NCBI RefSeq assembly: GCF_025631005.1
Contig: NZ_JAOTPL010000013.1
Coordinates: 1 to 64,000, forward strand
Direction: 5' to 3'
Origin: Haoranjiania flava
Lineage (GTDB): Bacteria; Bacteroidota; Bacteroidia; Chitinophagales; Chitinophagaceae
DNA: 64,000 nucleotides
Position 1 is the first letter of the stretch. Each line of letters starts with the position of its first letter. The notes below the pieces were generated by a model. The model worked only from the letters and a program-made list of their open reading frames with translations, did not search any database and was not told the origin of the DNA. Below, one piece after another: positions 25,966 to 35,954 of the stretch. Position numbers and translations under genes: made by a program.

Positions 25966-27063
25966 ATGTCTTTAAAAAACAGAAGAGATTTTATTAAGAA
26001 CAGCGCACTGTTAGGCGCATCTGCATTCATAGGCGCCAATGCATTAGGTAGCACGCTTCACGAGGCCCAGCTATCTTCTGAAACCGAAAGCGGGCCGTTC
26101 GGCAATTTATTGGCTCCGAAGAACCAGGGGCTCAAGATCACCGGTACTTTCCTCGATGAAATTTCTCACGATATTCCACATCAGAACTGGAGCGAAAAGG
26201 AGTGGGACCGCGATTTCCGCCACATGAAAGCCATTGGCATAGATACGGTGATCCTGATCCGTTGCGGCTATAGGAAGTTCATTACTTACCCATCCAAATA
26301 CCTCTTAAGCAAAGGCTGCTATAAACCTTCAACGGATTTGCTGGAAATGTACTTAAAGCTGGCAGATAAATACGCGATGAAATTTTACTTCGGCCTCTAC
26401 GACTCCGGTAAATACTGGGATACAGGCGATATGAGCTACGAAGTGGAATCCAACATGCACGTGATTGAAGAAGTGTGGAAACATTACGGCGAAAGGCACA
26501 AAAGTTTCAAAGGCTGGTACATCAGCACCGAGATCAGCAGGGGCACCAGGAGCGCCATCCCTTCTTTCCGCGCCATGGGCAAGCAATGCAAAGATATGTC
26601 TAAAGGACTGCACACATTTATCTCTCCCTGGATAGATGGTAAAAAAGCCGTGGCAGCAAGCGGCAGCACGCTTACCAAAGAAGATGCCGTATCGGTAGAG
26701 CAACATGAAAAAGAGTGGAACGAAATCTTTGCCGGCATTCATGAATACGTAGATGCATGCGCCTTCCAGGATGGCCAGATCGACTACCATGAATTAGATG
26801 CTTTTTTTGAAGTGAATAAAAAACTGGCAGATAAATACAATATGGATTGCTGGACCAACGCGGAAACTTTTGACCGGGACATGCCCATAAAATTTCTGCC
26901 TATCAAGTTTGATAAGCTGCGCATGAAGCTGGAAGCGGCAAAACGGGCGAAATACGATAAGGCCATCACCTTTGAATTTTCTCACTTCATGAGCCCTCAA
27001 TCAGCTTACCTGCAGGCCGGACATCTGTACAACAGATACAAGGAGTATTTTAATATAAAATAA
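25966..27063 (+). CDS. DUF4434 family protein A, Tat-exported
   Basis: A 365-residue TIM-barrel-like protein of the DUF4434 family, found in polysaccharide utilisation loci and thought to be glycosidase-related. The N-terminus NRRDFIKNSALLGASAFIGANALG is a twin-arginine signal. Family-like blocks are GTFLDEISHDIPHQNWSEKEWDRDF, MKAIGIDTVILIRCGYRK, KFYFGLYDSGKYW, FKGWYISTEIS, ACAFQDGQIDYHEL and ITFEFSHFMSP. Candidate acidic catalytic residues are Glu in STEIS and Asp/Glu in FQDGQ and FEFSH, by analogy only. A paralogue lies at 29911-31023. Export by Tat suggests folding in the cytoplasm, possibly with a metal or cofactor. Confidence 0.85.
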   Translation: MSLKNRRDFIKNSALLGASAFIGANALGSTLHEAQLSSETESGPFGNLLAPKNQGLKITGTFLDEISHDIPHQNWSEKEWDRDFRHMKAIGIDTVILIRCGYRKFITYPSKYLLSKGCYKPSTDLLEMYLKLADKYAMKFYFGLYDSGKYWDTGDMSYEVESNMHVIEEVWKHYGERHKSFKGWYISTEISRGTRSAIPSFRAMGKQCKDMSKGLHTFISPWIDGKKAVAASGSTLTKEDAVSVEQHEKEWNEIFAGIHEYVDACAFQDGQIDYHELDAFFEVNKKLADKYNMDCWTNAETFDRDMPIKFLPIKFDKLRMKLEAAKRAKYDKAITFEFSHFMSPQSAYLQAGHLYNRYKEYFNIK

Positions 27064-27140
27064 TTTACAAATTTCAATTAAAAAAGTAAGCATCACACAC
27101 ATTCCAAATTACCCATTATCCATTGTCAACTGTCAATTCA

Positions 27141-27219
27141 AATGAAATAACCATAAAGATTAGGAATCTATACCAGTGTAAATGATAATATAGAATTAAA
27201 AATGTAAAGTTATTCCGTG
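27141..27219 (+). repeat. CATG-hairpin leader repeat before the sugar porter
   Basis: A 79-base unit with ends AATGAAATAACC and AGTTATTCCGTG and the shared core ATAAAGATTAGGAATCTATACC. The left terminal C is A here and the ACCAACC block is degraded to CCAGTGT, so this is a diverged single copy. The linker TGGCAAACAGAAAAAATAAA and TATTAACAC leads to the ATG at 27249, as in the other copies. The 27064-27140 stretch before it has no evident feature. Confidence 0.8.
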
Positions 27220-27248
27220 TGGCAAACAGAAAAAATAAATATTAACAC

Positions 27249-28664
27249 ATGAATAAACCTGTAAACATCGGCTATGTAGCATTTCTCTCCGTTGTGGCTG
27301 CGCTGGGCGGCTTGCTCTTCGGCTACGATACGGCTGTAATCTCCGGAACCATCTCGCAGGTCACTGCACAGTTTCATCTCGATACCATTGAAAGCGGCTG
27401 GTATGTAGGCTGTGCGCTGGTGGGCTGTATTCTTGGTGTGATCGTAGCCGGCAAATTGAGCGATGGCATCGGCAGAAAATGGACAATGATCATTGCTGCC
27501 GTATTCTTTACCGCCTCCGGCCTCGGTTGCGCCTTGTCTGAAACTTTTAACGAGCTGATCTTCTGGCGTATTATCGGCGGTGCAGGCATCGGTATCGTAT
27601 CCGTAGTTTGTCCTTTGTATATTTCAGAGATCTCACCTGCATCGCACAGAGGCAGGCTGGTGTCGCTGTATCAACTGGCCATAACGGTTGGCTTTCTTGC
27701 AGCGTACCTGGTAAATTTTTACCTGCTCGAGCATTCGGCAACTTATACTTCCTCATCAGCATTGATGCAAAAAATATTCGGGGCTGAAGTGTGGCGCGGC
27801 ATGCTGGGTTTTGGTGCATTGCCGGCAGTTGTATTCCTTATTGTTTCATTCCTGCTGCCTGAAAGCCCGCGCTGGCTGCTGGTGAAAAAACGTGAGGGCG
27901 AGGCGTCTGAAACCTTTTATAAAATATATGGCAGCCGGGAAGAAGTAGCTTTCCAGGTAAATGAAACAAAGCAGATGCTTCTGCAATCTACTCAACAACA
28001 ATCGAGCTTTAAACTATTGCTGCAGCCGGGCTTCAGAAGCGCGGTGTGGATAGGTTGCGCCATTGCTATTTTAGGGCAGTTTATGGGTGTGAATGCCGTG
28101 CTCTACTACGGCCCGTCTATATTTGAAGCCAGCGGCCTGTCAAGCGGCGATTCGCTTTTTTACCAGTCACTGATCGGTGTGGTGAATATGGTTACTACCA
28201 TCATCGCCTTGCTCATTATTGATAAAGTGGGCAGGAAAAAGCTGGTTTATTTTGGTGTGTCGGGCATGATCCTTTCTTTGGTGATGATCGGCATTTATTT
28301 CCTGTATAGCAAAGCCTGGGATTTGTCCGCTACGTTCCTGCTGGTGTGTTTCCTGGCCTATATATTTTTCACAGCCATTTCCATCAGTGCGGTAATTTTC
28401 GTATTTCTTTCAGAAATGTATCCCACCAAAGTGCGCGGCCAGGCAATGTCTATCGCTACGCTTTCCCTGTGGATAGGCACTTTTCTCATTGGTCAGCTTA
28501 CCCCGTGGATGCTTGAAACACTGGAACCGTCGGGCACCTTCTTCCTGTTTGCTTTCATGTGCATACCGTATATGCTTATCGTGTGGAAGCTGATGCCGGA
28601 GACTGCCGGAAAATCGCTGGAAGAAATAGAACGTTTCTGGCTGAAACAAAAAACAAAAATTTAA
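27249..28664 (+). CDS. Sugar porter MFS transporter
   Basis: A 471-residue, 12-helix major facilitator of the sugar-porter family (XylE/AraE-like), importing a monosaccharide probably with protons. Signatures are GGLLFGYDTAVISG in helix 1, GKLSDGIGRKW after helix 2, RIIGGAGIGIVSVVCPLYISEISPASHRG in pieces, PESPRWLLVKKR after helix 6, the QFMGVNAVLYYGPSIFE sugar-binding segment in helix 7, and PETAGKSLEEIERFW after helix 12. It is followed 11 bases later by an AGE epimerase, so the imported sugar is probably epimerised at C2. A leader hairpin repeat precedes it. Confidence 0.94.
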   Translation: MNKPVNIGYVAFLSVVAALGGLLFGYDTAVISGTISQVTAQFHLDTIESGWYVGCALVGCILGVIVAGKLSDGIGRKWTMIIAAVFFTASGLGCALSETFNELIFWRIIGGAGIGIVSVVCPLYISEISPASHRGRLVSLYQLAITVGFLAAYLVNFYLLEHSATYTSSSALMQKIFGAEVWRGMLGFGALPAVVFLIVSFLLPESPRWLLVKKREGEASETFYKIYGSREEVAFQVNETKQMLLQSTQQQSSFKLLLQPGFRSAVWIGCAIAILGQFMGVNAVLYYGPSIFEASGLSSGDSLFYQSLIGVVNMVTTIIALLIIDKVGRKKLVYFGVSGMILSLVMIGIYFLYSKAWDLSATFLLVCFLAYIFFTAISISAVIFVFLSEMYPTKVRGQAMSIATLSLWIGTFLIGQLTPWMLETLEPSGTFFLFAFMCIPYMLIVWKLMPETAGKSLEEIERFWLKQKTKI

Positions 28665-28675
28665 AATTAAAGATA

Positions 28676-29890
28676 ATGGACCTTAAAGAACTTGAACAGC
28701 TCTATGCCGATGAATTGTTAAACAATGTTGTGCCTTTCTGGCTGCAGAAATCGCAGGACAAAGAATACGGCGGATATTTCTCCTGCCTGGATCGGGAAGG
28801 AAATGTATATGATACTGATAAATTCATCTGGCTGCAAGGCCGTCAGGTGTGGATGTTTTCGCTGCTGTACAATAAAGTGGAGCAACGCCCTGAGTGGCTG
28901 GAATGTGCTGTGCAGGGAGGAGAATTTTTAAAAAAATACGGCCATGACGGCAACCTGAACTGGTACTTTGCACTTGACCGGAAAGGCAACCCGCTGGTGC
29001 AGCCTTATAATATTTTTTCCTACACGTTTGCCACTATGGCATTTGCGCAATTAGGCCTTGCTACAGGCAACGCGGAATATGCAGACATCGCTAAAAAAAC
29101 ATTCGACATTATTCTTTCAAAAAAAGATAATCCCAAAGGCAGGTGGAACAAGGCTTTTCCCGGAACCCGCAACCTCAAAGGGTTTTCGCTGCCCATGATC
29201 CTGTGTAATCTGTCGCTGCAAATAGAGCATCTTTTAGAAGAAGATTTTCTACAGCAAACTATAGAGCATTGTATTCAGGAAGTGATGGAGGTATTCCTGC
29301 GGCCCGAGCTCGGCGGCATTATTGTAGAAAATGTAAATACCGACGGCAGCCTTTCAGATACTTTCCAGGGCAGGCTGGTAAACCCAGGGCATGCCATTGA
29401 AGCCATGTGGTTTATTATGGACATCGGTGTACGGCTCAACAGGAAAGACCTGGTAAAAAAAGCAGTGCAGACAACCCTTACCATGCTGGAATACGGGTGG
29501 GATAAACAATACGGCGGCATCTTTTACTTTATGGATCGCAAAGGTTATCCTCCGCAGGAGCTCGAATGGGATCAGAAACTATGGTGGGTACACGTGGAGG
29601 CGCTTATCTCACTGCTGAAAGGGTACCAGCTTACCGGCTCTGAAGAATGTTTGCAATGGTTTGAAAAATTGCACAGCTACACATGGGATCATTTCAAAGA
29701 CCCGCAGCATCCCGAATGGTGGGGCTACCTGAACCGCCAAGGAGAAGTGCTGCTTGACCTGAAAGGGGGCAAATGGAAAGGCTGCTTCCACGTGCCGAGA
29801 GGGCTGTACCAATGCCGCAACATCCTGCGCGAAATCAATCAGCGTGAAAACAAACCTCGGGTCAACATCCGAGAAAATAGTATAGTGTAA
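28676..29890 (+). CDS. AGE family epimerase/isomerase (copy 1)
   Basis: A 404-residue cytoplasmic (alpha/alpha)6-barrel protein of the N-acylglucosamine 2-epimerase (AGE/RnBP) family. Motifs include DKFIWLQGRQVWMFSLLYN near residue 50, NPGHAIEAMWFIMDIG (His and Glu expected in catalysis, about residue 240), HPEWWGYLNRQG and a C-terminal KGCFHVPRGLYQCRN with a further conserved His. Family members act on N-acetylglucosamine/mannosamine, mannose/glucose or cellobiose. ATG 28676 gives the usual N-terminus; the longer frame from 28559 overlaps the transporter gene. It is distinct from the second AGE gene in the sialic-acid locus (40800-41972). Confidence 0.92.
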   Translation: MDLKELEQLYADELLNNVVPFWLQKSQDKEYGGYFSCLDREGNVYDTDKFIWLQGRQVWMFSLLYNKVEQRPEWLECAVQGGEFLKKYGHDGNLNWYFALDRKGNPLVQPYNIFSYTFATMAFAQLGLATGNAEYADIAKKTFDIILSKKDNPKGRWNKAFPGTRNLKGFSLPMILCNLSLQIEHLLEEDFLQQTIEHCIQEVMEVFLRPELGGIIVENVNTDGSLSDTFQGRLVNPGHAIEAMWFIMDIGVRLNRKDLVKKAVQTTLTMLEYGWDKQYGGIFYFMDRKGYPPQELEWDQKLWWVHVEALISLLKGYQLTGSEECLQWFEKLHSYTWDHFKDPQHPEWWGYLNRQGEVLLDLKGGKWKGCFHVPRGLYQCRNILREINQRENKPRVNIRENSIV

Positions 29891-29910
29891 AAAGTGTAAA
29901 CAATAACAAC

Positions 29911-31023
29911 ATGCATCCACAGGAATCAAAAGGACGAAGAAATTTTCTCAGGAACATAGCCATGAGCTCTGCGGGTATGGTGGTGCCGGGTATGGTGGGA
30001 TATGGCAGTGTATCAACAAGCACGCAGAAGGAATCTATAAGAAATGTGGCTGGAGAAAAGTTGTCTAATAAAATGTTCGAGACGCCACATGTCTTAAAAG
30101 GAATGAAAATTCATGCCACTTTCTTAGATGAGGTTAGTTGGGATATCCCACACCAGAATTGGGGTGTTGCAGAATGGGATAAAGATTTTAAAGCCATGAA
30201 AGCGATAGGTATTAATACTGTTGTAATGATACGTTCAGGCCTGGGCAAATGGATATCTTCACCTTTTGACTGTATTTTAAAAACCGAAGATGTATACTAT
30301 CCTCCTGTTGATCTCACAAAAATGTTCCTTACCCTGGCAGATAGACACAATATGCATTTTTTCTTTGGCATGTACGATTCAGGCAAGTATTGGATAGAAG
30401 GCAAGTTTCATAAAGAAATTGACATTAACCGGAGGTTGATAGATGAAGTTTGGAAAAAATACGGACATCATAAGTCGTTCAAAGGGTGGTATCTGTCCCA
30501 AGAGGTTAGCAGGCGCACTAAGAACATGTCGAAAATTTATGCCGAAGTAGGAAAACATGCCAAAGCAGTTTCTAATAATCTTACTACGCTCGTTTCGCCT
30601 TACATACATGGTTTAAAGACTGACCAGGTAATGTCGGGCGACAAACCTATCACACTGCGCCAGCATGAAGAAGAATGGAATGAAATTCTGACTAATGTAG
30701 AAGGAGCAGTAGATATTTTAGCCTTCCAGGACGGGCAGGTAGATTATCATGAGTTGCCGGAATATTTGTCTGTAAATAAAAAACTTGCTGATGCACACAA
30801 AATGCGATGTTGGACAAACATTGAATCTTTTGATCGTGATATGCCTATCAGGTTTCCGCCCATAAAATGGGAAAAGCTGCTGGTAAAGTTAGAAGCCGCA
30901 CGCCTGGCAGGCATGGAAGATGCCATAACCTTTGAATTCTCACATTTTATGAGCCCAAATTCTACGTATTCACAAGCCCCATATCTTTATGAAAGATACA
31001 AGGAGCATTTTAATATCAAATAA
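29911..31023 (+). CDS. DUF4434 family protein B, Tat-exported
   Basis: A 370-residue paralogue of the protein at 25966-27063. The N-terminus KGRRNFLRNIAMSSAGMVVP is a twin-arginine signal. Shared blocks include ATFLDEVSWDIPHQNWGVAEWDKDF, GINTVVMIRSGLGKW, FFFGMYDSGKYW, FKGWYLSQEVSRR, ILAFQDGQVDYHELP and ITFEFSHFMSPNSTYSQAP, and both proteins end RYKE(H/Y)FNIK. The pair flanks the sugar porter and epimerase genes, which suggests duplication and division of labour on one glycan. SusC starts 29 bases downstream. Function is not known. Confidence 0.85.
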   Translation: MHPQESKGRRNFLRNIAMSSAGMVVPGMVGYGSVSTSTQKESIRNVAGEKLSNKMFETPHVLKGMKIHATFLDEVSWDIPHQNWGVAEWDKDFKAMKAIGINTVVMIRSGLGKWISSPFDCILKTEDVYYPPVDLTKMFLTLADRHNMHFFFGMYDSGKYWIEGKFHKEIDINRRLIDEVWKKYGHHKSFKGWYLSQEVSRRTKNMSKIYAEVGKHAKAVSNNLTTLVSPYIHGLKTDQVMSGDKPITLRQHEEEWNEILTNVEGAVDILAFQDGQVDYHELPEYLSVNKKLADAHKMRCWTNIESFDRDMPIRFPPIKWEKLLVKLEAARLAGMEDAITFEFSHFMSPNSTYSQAPYLYERYKEHFNIK

Positions 31024-31052
31024 ATTCAATCTATTTTTTAAAAATTGAAATA

Positions 31053-34000
31053 ATGAAAAAACAACAAAAACTCTTCGTGGGTATTAAGTGTCTCAGACTC
31101 TTACCGGTTGGTATTATGTTGCTTTGTACAGGTATTATTGCAAGTGCACAGATTGCCATTAAGGGGAAGGTCACGAACGCAAATGGAGAACCTTTGCAAG
31201 GCGTGAATGTGTTGGTTGTAAACGCACAGGGTGGAACAATTACAAATGATAATGGCGAATACAATGTTTCAGTTCCTAATTTAAACAGCGTTATTGAGTT
31301 TTCCTATGTTGGTTATAAGACAACAGCACTGCCCGTAAATGGAAGAACGGTACTGAATGTAACTTTAGTTGAAGATGCCCAGACATTAGATGATGTGGTA
31401 GTTGTTGGTTACGGCACACAAAGAAGGTTAAGCATCACCGGCGCTGTCTCTACGCTTTCTGATAAAGAGTTGCTCAAGTCACCGACTATTGGTGTAACAA
31501 ACGTTTTGGGCTCACGCGTTGCGGGGGTTACTATGCTCCAGTCAACGGGACAGCCGGGTTATGATGCTGCTTCGTTATTAGTTCGTGGTGAAGGAGCTAC
31601 TTATATTGTAGATGGTGTTCAACGCAGCATCAATGAAATTGATCCTAATGAAATAGAATCAGTTTCTGTATTGAAAGATGCTACTTCGGCTTCTGTGTAT
31701 GGATTGAATGCCACCTCGGTAGTTATTGTTACTACCAAAAAGGGACAATCTGGCAAGACAAATATCACTTATAACGGATCCTATGGCATCAGCCAGAATG
31801 CCAATCAGCTTGAATGGCTGGACGCTCCCGGTTATGCCTATTGGTATAATCAGGCAAGAGAATTAGACGGAGATAAACCGGTATTTAATTCAGAACAAGT
31901 ACAAAAGATGATTGATGGTGTAGATGGATGGGGTAATACAAACTGGTACAAAAAAGTATTTGGCACTGGTTCAAATTCCCATCATAATTTGAATGCTTCA
32001 GGTGGTAATGACAGAGTAAAGTTCTTTACATCTGTTGGTGCATTTCAGCAACAGGGTAATGTAGATAAATTCCTGTACGACCGTTACAACTTCCGTACAA
32101 ATGTTGACGCCAAAATCACGGAACATCTATTGCTTTCTGTAGGCTTTTCCGGCAGAGAGGAAAAAAGAGATAATCCCCGCTACCCTGCAGATCCTAACAG
32201 CTGGCATAATATTCCTCAACAGGCGGTACGCTCATTGCCTTATGTGCCCGAGAAATGGACTGTAGATGGTAAAGAGTATTATGTTTCCACACCCACAGCG
32301 TCATCACCCGTGAGCCCACTGGCCGCAATTTACGAGTCTGGGTATGCAAGGTATAAGAACACGTTTGTGCAATCAAACTTTACATTAGAATATAAAGCAC
32401 CCTGGCTGGAAGGGCTAAGCTTTAAATTTATGGGCGCTTACGACAGGTTCTTTCAGTTTAATAAAGTGCTTGCCATCCCGTATAAAACAATGCTTGCTAC
32501 ACAGCCTAATATATCAACAGAAACTATTAGCTACCGCTTATTCAGTGATAATTCGGGCAATACTTCTCTGACAGAATCTTCTCATAGCTCTACAAACGTG
32601 GTTACTCAAAGCAGTATACATTTTAACCGCACATTTGACAAACATAAAATTAATTTCCTTGGACTGGCAGAAACAAGAAACGAGTTTGGAAATGGACTGG
32701 GTGCTACCGGTTTTGGACTTGACTTCATCAGCCTGGCTGAGCTTAGTAAAATTACCAATCAGACAGGGAATGGTGCAGAGAAGATTCCATCTATAAGTGG
32801 CGGCAGCAGCCAGTCTCGCCTGGTTGGGTATGTTGGCAGGTTAAACTATGAATATAGTAATAAATATCTTGGAGAATTCTCTATCCGCCGTGATGGCAGT
32901 TATTTGTTCAGCGGTATGAATGGTGCGCGTTGGATCAATCTGCCGGCATTTTCGCTTGGATGGAGAATAAATAATGAAAGCTGGTTTAATGCACCCTGGG
33001 TTGATAATTTAAAACTTAGGGGCGGAATCGGAAAAACGGCTACTTCTGCTGTAAGCCCTTTTCAATATCTGAACCTGATGGTAATAGCTCCGAATCAATT
33101 TGTCCTGGGCCAGTCAAGCCAAAGTATAGTTTACACAAGTACACTGGGCAACCCCAATCTTTCATGGGCTAAAGCAATAACCTACAACATGGGCTTGGAT
33201 TTCAATGCATGGAAAGGTTTGTTCGGTTTCGAATTTGACGTATTCTACAAATACCAGTACGATTTACTGGGAACTATTGCAGGCGCTTACCCTCCGTCAA
33301 TGGGCGGCTATTACTTCAATACAGCTAATGTAAACAAAATTGATTACAGGGGTTTTGATATGACTTTAAGCCACAACAATCGTTTAGGAGATTTCCATTA
33401 TGGCGTAAAACTTATTGCATCTTATGCAAAAAGAAGGTGGCTGTATTTTGCAGGCGATTCCGAGAATACTCCTGATTACAGAAAGCTTACCGGAAAAGAA
33501 GTGGGCTCTCAACTTGGTTTTATTGCTGATGGGCTGTTTCAATCACAGGAAGATATTGCTAACTCTCCCACAATTCCAGGTGCCCCGGTATTGCCCGGAT
33601 ACATAAGATATGTAGACAGGAACGGCGATGGTAAAATTACTTATGCACAAGACATGGGTTATGTAGGAAAAAGCGCTTTCCCTAAGTATCAGACATCTTT
33701 AAACTTGTTCGGTAGTTGGAAAGGTTTTGATTTTGACTTGTTGTTGCAAGCTGGTCTTGGCCGTACAGTAGCTTTAACCGGCGTGTATACTGCAGATGGA
33801 GCAGCCGGTGTGATGGATAATACAGCGTTTACCAAGTTGTTTTACCATGGAGGTAACTCACCGAAGTTCCTGCCCGAAAATTCATGGACGCCTGATAATA
33901 CTAATGCACAGTTTCCACGATTGTCTTTGGTTACAGTCAGTTCCAACAATGCTTACTCTTCAACTTTCTGGTACAGGCCGGGAGATTACTTACGCTTAAA

Positions 34001-34205
34001 GTCTTTCCAGGTAGGCTATAGCATACCGGCATACATCATGAAGCGGGTAGGTATAGAACGTGTAAGGCTTTTCGTACAGGGCTCTAACCTTTTAACGTTT
34101 AGCGGACTTACAAAATACAACATTGACCCGGAACAGCCGGGAGTAAACAATGGATATTATCCTCAACAGAAAACTTTTTCTTTTGGTCTTAATTTATCAA
34201 TATAA
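31053..34205 (+). CDS. SusC-family TonB-dependent receptor
   Basis: A 1050-residue outer-membrane glycan importer. It has a signal peptide (GIMLLCTGIIASAQ), then a carboxypeptidase-D regulatory-like domain (IAIKGKVTNANGEPLQGVNV), the linker DDVVVVGYGTQRR, the plug domain with VLKDATSASVYGLNATSVVI in the SusC signature position (here SVYGLNA rather than IYGARA), and a barrel ending FGLNLSI. The SusD partner begins 10 bases downstream. The locus context (FAD oxidoreductase, DUF4434 pair, AGE epimerase, sugar porter) points to a glycan giving a C2-epimerisable sugar; the exact polysaccharide is unknown. Confidence 0.95.
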   Translation: MKKQQKLFVGIKCLRLLPVGIMLLCTGIIASAQIAIKGKVTNANGEPLQGVNVLVVNAQGGTITNDNGEYNVSVPNLNSVIEFSYVGYKTTALPVNGRTVLNVTLVEDAQTLDDVVVVGYGTQRRLSITGAVSTLSDKELLKSPTIGVTNVLGSRVAGVTMLQSTGQPGYDAASLLVRGEGATYIVDGVQRSINEIDPNEIESVSVLKDATSASVYGLNATSVVIVTTKKGQSGKTNITYNGSYGISQNANQLEWLDAPGYAYWYNQARELDGDKPVFNSEQVQKMIDGVDGWGNTNWYKKVFGTGSNSHHNLNASGGNDRVKFFTSVGAFQQQGNVDKFLYDRYNFRTNVDAKITEHLLLSVGFSGREEKRDNPRYPADPNSWHNIPQQAVRSLPYVPEKWTVDGKEYYVSTPTASSPVSPLAAIYESGYARYKNTFVQSNFTLEYKAPWLEGLSFKFMGAYDRFFQFNKVLAIPYKTMLATQPNISTETISYRLFSDNSGNTSLTESSHSSTNVVTQSSIHFNRTFDKHKINFLGLAETRNEFGNGLGATGFGLDFISLAELSKITNQTGNGAEKIPSISGGSSQSRLVGYVGRLNYEYSNKYLGEFSIRRDGSYLFSGMNGARWINLPAFSLGWRINNESWFNAPWVDNLKLRGGIGKTATSAVSPFQYLNLMVIAPNQFVLGQSSQSIVYTSTLGNPNLSWAKAITYNMGLDFNAWKGLFGFEFDVFYKYQYDLLGTIAGAYPPSMGGYYFNTANVNKIDYRGFDMTLSHNNRLGDFHYGVKLIASYAKRRWLYFAGDSENTPDYRKLTGKEVGSQLGFIADGLFQSQEDIANSPTIPGAPVLPGYIRYVDRNGDGKITYAQDMGYVGKSAFPKYQTSLNLFGSWKGFDFDLLLQAGLGRTVALTGVYTADGAAGVMDNTAFTKLFYHGGNSPKFLPENSWTPDNTNAQFPRLSLVTVSSNNAYSSTFWYRPGDYLRLKSFQVGYSIPAYIMKRVGIERVRLFVQGSNLLTFSGLTKYNIDPEQPGVNNGYYPQQKTFSFGLNLSI

Positions 34206-34215
34206 ATATAAAAAA

Positions 34216-35829
34216 ATGAGAAAGATACTTCAACTGATTACCGTAACTATACTCGCTATGTGTTTGCATAGTTGTAAAAAATGGTTGGATCTAACACCAA
34301 CAGATCAGCTTACGGACAAAATTGTCTGGAACGATCCGTCGAGCGTAAATCTGTACGTTAATGGATTCTATACCTATTTACATCAGTATAGCCAGTTTGG
34401 TTCTGCGCAATTTTCGGGCAGCCTTACCGAAAGCCTTACCAACACTTTTAAATATGGTTCTTACGCACTCGGCCACAAGGCAGGCCATCCTAACAACTAT
34501 GTTTTTAATCCAAGTGTTATCACCTCCGCAAGTGTATTCTATGATAACTGGAGCGATGCGTACAACAAGATCAGGCGCATGAACGAGTTTTTGAGTTCTA
34601 TGGGTAAATACTCTTCATTTTCTGCGGAACAAAATGCAAAGTGGGAGGCCCAAACCCGCTTCTTCCGGGCATTTATTTACTTCCAGCTTGCAAAGCGTCA
34701 TGGCGAAACAATTATATATACAAGCCTTGATCAAATGGAAAAAGACAAAGCGCTGAGTTCTGAACAGGAAACCTGGAACCTTGTTGAGTCTGATTTAGAC
34801 TTTGCCATAGCTAACCTGCCGGAAGACTGGCCGGTTGCAGAAAAGGGCCGGGTAACAAAATATGCTGCATTAGCATTTAAGTCCCGCGCTATGATGTATG
34901 CACAAAGATGGCAGAAAGCTTATGATGCTGCAAATGCAGTAATAAGTTCAGGCCGCTATGCTTTGGTGGCTAATTATGCAACTGCCTGGAAAGGAAACAA
35001 TGCGGAATCTATTTTAGAATACAGATATAATGTAGCCGGCCCGAACCATATATTCGATAAAGATTATGTACCGTTAAGCGATGGATATGAGTTCGGAGCA
35101 TTGGGCACGCCCACTCAGGAAATGGTTGAGAGTTATGAGAAGAAAGACGGCACAAAAATGAATTGGTCAGATTACCATAAATCCAACGCTTCCCGTCCTC
35201 CTTACGAAGACCTTGAACCACGTTTCAAAGCAACCATTATCTATCCCGGAAGTGTTTGGAAAGGTAAAGTAATGGAAAACTCTGTAAATGGAACTAACGG
35301 AACATTTATGGCATACAGGGCGCAGCCATATTCATATGGGTTTACAACTACCGGTTATTTCTTAAAGAAATTGCTCGATGAGAACCTTATTGATATTAAG
35401 GGTACACCAAGCACCCAACCATGGGTAGAAATACGGTATGCAGAAGTTTTGCTCAATAAAGCTGAAGCAGCATACCGTCTCAATAAAATGGGTGAAGCAA
35501 GAGAAGCAATGAACCTTGTACGTGCCAGGGTTGCATTGCCTGCTAAATCTTCCGGTGGCGATGAATGGTTTAAGGATTATGTAAATGAGCGGAAAGTAGA
35601 ACTTGCATATGAAGGTCATTTGTTTTGGGATATGCGCAGGTGGAAGTTGGCACATATAGAGTACAATAATATCCGTGCGCATGGTTTTAAAATCACCGGC
35701 AGCAATTATGAGTATATAGATGTAGACTACCAGGATCGTAAATTCCTGGAGAAAACCTATATACTTCCTATTCCTGATAGTGAATTAGAAAATAACTCTT
35801 TGGTTCAACAGCATCCTGTATGGAAATAA
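34216..35829 (+). CDS. SusD-family glycan-binding lipoprotein
   Basis: A 537-residue SusD-type surface lipoprotein. The signal peptide ends in the lipobox CLHSC (ILAMCLHSCKKWLDLTPTDQ). SusD hallmarks are KWLDLTPTDQLTDK, RMNEFLSSMGKYSSF, the TPR-like RFFRAFIYFQLAKRHGETIIY, LNKAEAAYRLNKMGEAREAMNLVRARV and the C-terminal ERKVELAYEGHLFWDMRRWKL and YILPIPDSELENN. ATG 34216 follows the A-rich leader AAAAAA; a longer frame from 34150 would overlap SusC and has no signal peptide. It is co-transcribed with SusC. Four leader repeats follow in the spacer to the next gene. Confidence 0.95.
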   Translation: MRKILQLITVTILAMCLHSCKKWLDLTPTDQLTDKIVWNDPSSVNLYVNGFYTYLHQYSQFGSAQFSGSLTESLTNTFKYGSYALGHKAGHPNNYVFNPSVITSASVFYDNWSDAYNKIRRMNEFLSSMGKYSSFSAEQNAKWEAQTRFFRAFIYFQLAKRHGETIIYTSLDQMEKDKALSSEQETWNLVESDLDFAIANLPEDWPVAEKGRVTKYAALAFKSRAMMYAQRWQKAYDAANAVISSGRYALVANYATAWKGNNAESILEYRYNVAGPNHIFDKDYVPLSDGYEFGALGTPTQEMVESYEKKDGTKMNWSDYHKSNASRPPYEDLEPRFKATIIYPGSVWKGKVMENSVNGTNGTFMAYRAQPYSYGFTTTGYFLKKLLDENLIDIKGTPSTQPWVEIRYAEVLLNKAEAAYRLNKMGEAREAMNLVRARVALPAKSSGGDEWFKDYVNERKVELAYEGHLFWDMRRWKLAHIEYNNIRAHGFKITGSNYEYIDVDYQDRKFLEKTYILPIPDSELENNSLVQQHPVWK

Positions 35830-35846
35830 ATCAAAAAATTTATTTT

Positions 35847-35923
35847 ATGAAATGACCATTAAGATGGAGGATGTACACCAACCGGTAATAAGTATTGAAT
35901 CTAAAAAAGATGGTTATTCCATG
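35847..35923 (+). repeat. CATG-hairpin leader repeat, unit 1 of 4
   Basis: A 77-base unit with ends ATGAAATGACC and GGTTATTCCATG. Left arm GAC and right GTT give a G-U pair. The inner block CACCAACCGG is kept. Interior spacing differs from later units (AGATGGAGGATGTA in place of AGATTAGGAATCTA). The linker TGACAACTGAAAAACAATAAA follows and leads to unit 2. Confidence 0.8.
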
Positions 35924-35954
35924 TGACAACTGAAAAACAATAAATATACACACA

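Noticed and set aside
28559..28675. Longer start for the first AGE epimerase
   Set aside because: It would overlap the transporter gene by 106 bases in another frame; ATG 28676 matches the family N-terminus.
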